A stretch of 64,000 bases of DNA, taken from NCBI RefSeq assembly GCF_000413315.1, contig NZ_KE340297.1, positions 623,698 to 687,697 on the forward strand, read 5' to 3'. The DNA comes from Propionibacterium sp. oral taxon 192 str. F0372. Lineage in GTDB: Bacteria > Actinomycetota > Actinomycetes > Propionibacteriales > Propionibacteriaceae. Made by a program: the position numbers and the translations under genes. The notes under the pieces were generated by a model. That model made no database searches, was not told the DNA's origin, and saw only the letters and a program-made list of their open reading frames with translations. Positions 61,501 to 64,000 of this stretch are shown in pieces. Every line of letters starts with the position of its first letter. Within the stretch, counting starts at the first letter, position 1.

Positions 61501-62968
61501 TCACCGAAGAGTTCATGAACACGGTGCACCGCGACCCCAGGTCGACAGGGTTCTCCGCGTCCAGCCCGGCCTTCGCGAAATCCTGGATCTTGGTGTTCAT
61601 GGTGGCCGCGAAGGTCTGCAGGAAGGAACCACAACCCGCCGAACAGGCCTCATTCACCGAGATCGAGTCGACGGTATTGTTGCGGATCTTCAGGAATTTC
61701 ATGTCCTGGCCGCCAATATCGATGATCGAGCTGACCCCGGGCGCGACCTTGGCCGCCGCCCGGTAGTGGGCCATCGTCTCGATCTCCCCCTCATCGGCGT
61801 GCAACGCGGCCTTGACCAGTTCCTCTCCATAGCCGGTGACGCATGACCTCGCGATGTGGGCACCTGCGGGCAACTGGGCGATAACCTGCTTGGCGATGTC
61901 GACCGCGGCCCCCACCGGATCGCCCTCATTGGAAGCATAGGTGGAGTGGACGATGGTGCCCGCCGAGTCGAGAACCACCGATTTGATGGTGGTCGATCCG
62001 GCGTCGATGCCCAGCCACACCGGTCCGCTGACCCCCTCCAGAGTGCTGGTGGGGATCGACTCGGCCTCATGGCGGGTCATAAATTCGTCGAATTCCTCCT
62101 CATCGAGAAACAGCCGACGCATGGTGCGGGTGCTCGTCGCGATGTCCTTGGCATCCTCCAAGGCGGAGGCCAAATGCGGTAGGGACAAAGCCGGACCGGT
62201 AGCGCAGAAGGCGGCGCCCAGGGCGACGTAAAGCTGGGCCTGGTCGGGGACCACGTAGTCGGTGACGTTGTCGGCGAGTACCCGCTTGAAGGCGGCCCGC
62301 AGTTCTGGCAAAAAGTGCAGCGGACCACCGAGGAAGATGACCTTGCCGCGGATCGGGCGCCCACAGGCCAGACCTGCGACGGTCTGAGTGGCGACGGCCT
62401 GGAACACCGAGGCTGCGATGTCCTCGTGGCGGGCTCCTTGGTTGAGCAGGGGTTGTACATCGGTCTTGGCGAACACCCCGCAGCGGGAGGCGATCGGGTA
62501 GAGGTTCTCGTATCCGGCCGCCAGGTCGTTAAGGCCGGATGCGTCCACCTTCAGCAAGGTAGCCATCTGGTCAATGAAGGCCCCGGTGCCCCCTGCACAG
62601 GTGCCGTTCATCCGCTGTTCGGGGGTGGGATGCAGGTAGGTGATCTTGGCATCCTCGCCGCCCAGTTCGATCATCACATCGACTGCGGGGTTCCATCTTT
62701 CGATGGCCTCGGTGGAGGCAACGACCTCCTGAACGAACTGAATATCCATGATCTTGGCGACGGCCAACCCACCCGAGCCGGTCATAGCGACCTTGACTAG
62801 ATCGTCGGGGAAACGAGCCTGGACATCGCGCAGCAGCCGCGCCAACTCACCGCGCACGTCGGCGTGGTGGCGCCGGTAGTCACCGAAGACGATTTCCCGC
62901 CCGTTGGTGACGACCGCCTTGACTGTCGTTGAACCGACATCGAGTCCTAAGGACAACGTCTCGCTCAT
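58550..62968 (-). CDS. 2-hydroxyacyl-CoA dehydratase activase/dehydratase fusion, giant
   Basis: 1472 aa. Two BadF/BcrA-type ASKHA ATPase domains (about 5-260, LGLDVGSTTVKAV; and 325-590, LGIDAGSTTIKSV), each with the paired cysteines that hold a 4Fe-4S cluster between subunits (NGTCAGGTGAF with SRCGVF; NEACSAGCGSF with SRCTVF). Then a DUF2229-type activase domain (about 650-880) and a HgdB-like dehydratase region (from about 1000). This is the architecture of large 'CoA activase' proteins whose substrate is unknown. The tail ends GCCGGGCGNSH. Start ATG 62968. Oxygen-sensitive function is expected. Confidence 0.9.
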   Translation of the reverse strand: MSETLSLGLDVGSTTVKAVVTNGREIVFGDYRRHHADVRGELARLLRDVQARFPDDLVKVAMTGSGGLAVAKIMDIQFVQEVVASTEAIERWNPAVDVMIELGGEDAKITYLHPTPEQRMNGTCAGGTGAFIDQMATLLKVDASGLNDLAAGYENLYPIASRCGVFAKTDVQPLLNQGARHEDIAASVFQAVATQTVAGLACGRPIRGKVIFLGGPLHFLPELRAAFKRVLADNVTDYVVPDQAQLYVALGAAFCATGPALSLPHLASALEDAKDIATSTRTMRRLFLDEEEFDEFMTRHEAESIPTSTLEGVSGPVWLGIDAGSTTIKSVVLDSAGTIVHSTYASNEGDPVGAAVDIAKQVIAQLPAGAHIARSCVTGYGEELVKAALHADEGEIETMAHYRAAAKVAPGVSSIIDIGGQDMKFLKIRNNTVDSISVNEACSAGCGSFLQTFAATMNTKIQDFAKAGLDAENPVDLGSRCTVFMNSSVKQAQKEGASMADISAGLSYSVVRNALYKVMKLRDASELGDKVVVQGGTFLNNAVLRAFELQTGVKVIRPNISGLMGAYGAALTAQQHTDDPSQVSAMMSRNLEAFEVTSSQRVCRLCQNHCKLTITNFDDGSRHVSGNRCERGASLEAKPKKSEIPNLYDYKYKRVFGYRRLTDEKATRGEIGIPRALGMYEDYPLWFTVLTSLGFKVVISGRSNHELFENGMESIASENVCYPAKIAHGHIEWLLDKGIKTIFMPCVNYERREFDNADNNFNCPIVAFYPQVLAKNVERLRTDPGIRFLDPFVSLDNPGKLAERLVEIFADWNVSLPETKAAVKAGYEELDKVRADIKAEGDRAVQYMREHHMRGIVLAGRPYHIDPEINHGIPEMITTLGCVVLSEDALTSGMTHSKLDRKALRVRDQWVYHTRLYEAAAQVGTEPDMNLVQLNSFGCGVDAITTDQVQEILERVGDVYTVLKIDEISNLGAARIRLRSLQAATAEHPVRAPAAEIDTTGDNPVFGLAERKTHTVYAPQMAPIHFRMLEPIFRASGMNVEVLEHASAADVEVGLKYVNNDSCYPAIMVIGQLLNKFLSGEADPDASTVAITQTGGMCRATNYVGQLRKALKDAGYPQVPVLAVSAQGLESNPGFRITPGLVVRCIQGLVLGDLLQNVLLRVRPYERVEGSAMELYARWDAITREFFSNGGFSPTLNRRVGYTWMIKQIVKEFGGLDLLDVPRRPRVGVVGEILVKFQPDANNDAVRVIEEEGCEAVLPGLMAFFLQGMYTADYRHDTFGLGTTKSRLTQKSLIWLIEQFERPMRKALAATNAKFDVPEKIDALAAKAQDVISLGTQAGEGWLLTGEMIELIEHGTPNIICAQPFACLPNHVVGRGMFAEIRRQHPEANIVSIDYDPGASEVNQLNRIKLMVATAHKMAGTSGQLADWSDADQFGVPSGPGSPKMLPLTPVGAGANPAGSRGCCGGGCGNSH

Positions 62969-63270
62969 GCCCACCTCAATCACACCGAGGGCAGAATGAC
63001 CACCGCCGAAGCAGAACGATCATTCTGTTGACCTCCCCATGATATGCACCTTGCGGGCCGATCACGCCACTCGATCTCCCAGATGACCGCGCGAAGTCCT
63101 CTGACCACGGGAAACTCCGCATCCAATATTTTTCGATGCGCCGGAACGAAACCTTTTATCCGCAGGAGAACGTCTCCCGGACGGTGCACGAACGGATCTC
63201 CTGCCCTTGCGCGCCGACCGGAAGCCTCCGCGTCATCGCGTCGAGCACCACCACGACTAGGCTGTGACGC
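62969..63270. promoter_or_regulatory. Divergent regulatory region between the activase and tetR genes
   Basis: Holds two small inverted repeats, CAGAA-CGATCA-TTCTG (63012-63027) and GGAGA-ACG-TCTCC (63165-63177), that could be operators for the adjacent TetR protein. TAGGCT (63258-63263) lies seven bases before the tetR start. Confidence 0.4.
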
Positions 63271-63855
63271 GTGTCCGACCATTTGTCTAGCCGAGACATC
63301 ATCATTGAGGCCGCTGCGGAGTTAATCCGCACCCACGGTGTGGCGGGCATGTCAATCTCCCGGCTCATCAAGGCCTCCGGGACATCGACGGGAGCGATCT
63401 ACCACTATTTCTCTTCAAAGGAGGACATCGTGGTGGAGGTCGCGCGTCAAGCGATCGCCTGGCCCACTGGGGCTCTTGAGGCCTGGCGGGGAGCCCCTGC
63501 ATCACCATCGGCTCTGGCCACCTACGCGATGGATGCAGTCAGCGCTGCTCCCGAGATCGGGGCCTTGCTAGCCCAGCTGGCGGCGGCATCGGCCACCGAC
63601 GACGCTCTCGGGCGGCGACTGCGGGCAGAGTTCGCCGTCCTGGGCAGGGCACGGGATGCCACCGTGAGCGCCTGGGCCGCGGAACATGGCATCCCCGCGG
63701 AGGCAGTGGCCGGGCACGGTCAACTCATGTCTGGCCTAACCCTGGGGTATATCTCCCAGAAGCTGCTCGTCGCCGGGTTCGACGAGGTACGTTACCGCGC
63801 GGAGGCTGCCGCTGTCCTGGAGGTGAAGATCCCGCAGGACGGGGAGATCCCGTAG
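63271..63855 (+). CDS. TetR-family transcriptional regulator
   Basis: 194 aa. The N-terminal helix-turn-helix (about 8-55) reads IIIEAAAELIRTHGVAGMSI and TSTGAIYHYFSSKEDIV. The C-terminal ligand domain resembles TetR_C_11-type regulators. GTG start with a leaderless -10 element and no ribosome site. Divergent from the activase gene, so it probably represses it in response to an unknown ligand. Confidence 0.93.
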   Translation: MSDHLSSRDIIIEAAAELIRTHGVAGMSISRLIKASGTSTGAIYHYFSSKEDIVVEVARQAIAWPTGALEAWRGAPASPSALATYAMDAVSAAPEIGALLAQLAAASATDDALGRRLRAEFAVLGRARDATVSAWAAEHGIPAEAVAGHGQLMSGLTLGYISQKLLVAGFDEVRYRAEAAAVLEVKIPQDGEIP

Positions 63856-63991
63856 CGGGGCGGCAATCCCCACCGACGAGTTCCTCGGAACCTGGCGCCG
63901 TTGACCGGCCAAGACCAGAGCTGGGGCATGCGGCGATAGAATCGTGCCGGACCCGGCCACTGCTGCAACCTGGAACCGACATAATGTCCAC

Positions 63992-64000
63992 GTGAGCACC
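63992..64000 (+). CDS. Possible start of a further gene, cut by the window edge
   Basis: GTGAGCACC follows an upstream T/A-containing stretch. Only three codons are visible, so no product can be named. Confidence 0.2.

Overview
The window is high-GC actinobacterial DNA. The evidence is a mycothiol gene pair (mshA/mshB), DnaA boxes of the high-GC type (TTGTCCACA), many apparently leaderless genes, and type-VII-secretion-like small proteins. An SpaA-type pilus locus, membrane-bound transhydrogenase and a giant 2-hydroxyacyl-CoA dehydratase activase point to a facultatively anaerobic, surface-colonising actinomycete. Propionibacteriaceae (Arachnia-like) is my best guess, but that is inference from gene content, not a database match. 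No rRNA, tRNA, CRISPR array or intact insertion sequence was seen.

Layout. 0.2-3.7 kb: ABC exporter, MutY, a coupled micro-ORF and an SGNH hydrolase. 3.9-7.9 kb: accessory island with a YbaB-like protein, a Gly-rich WXG-type protein apparently split by a frameshift, a WXG-like protein and a lipoprotein. 8.0-11.7 kb: ABC-2 exporter with its own two-component system. 11.8-18.2 kb: asparaginase, dnaB behind a cluster of DnaA boxes, SDR, FKBP and MalQ. 18.5-23.9 kb: histidine phosphatase and a sortase C / two-pilin locus on the minus strand. 24.8-26.2 kb: decayed biosynthetic cluster (KAS III-like fragment, ACP-GNAT fusion with an amber stop, broken AMP-ligase). 26.4-31.4 kb: pntAB, methyltransferase, and cysK behind a polycysteine leader peptide. 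31.8-33.6 kb: orphan polymorphic-toxin C-terminus with duplicated immunity genes. 33.8-36.7 kb: beta-lactamase-fold lipoprotein and mshB-mshA.

37.8-56.7 kb is a large cell-surface polysaccharide locus. It holds an initiating sugar-phosphate transferase, genes likely to make a 2,3-diacetamido uronic acid (acetyltransferase, aminotransferase, oxidoreductase, 2-epimerase), several glycosyltransferases, flippase, polymerase, chain-length protein, an Alg13/Alg14-like pair, a GH16 hydrolase, a deacetylase, and a GT39-type gene broken by an amber codon. 56.9-63.9 kb: NhaC-type antiporter, the 1472-aa activase/dehydratase fusion, and a divergent TetR regulator.

Across the window a -10-like hexamer TANNNT (often TAGGCT) lies exactly 6-7 nt before the start codon of at least eight genes. 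I used this to choose several starts; it predicts leaderless transcripts.
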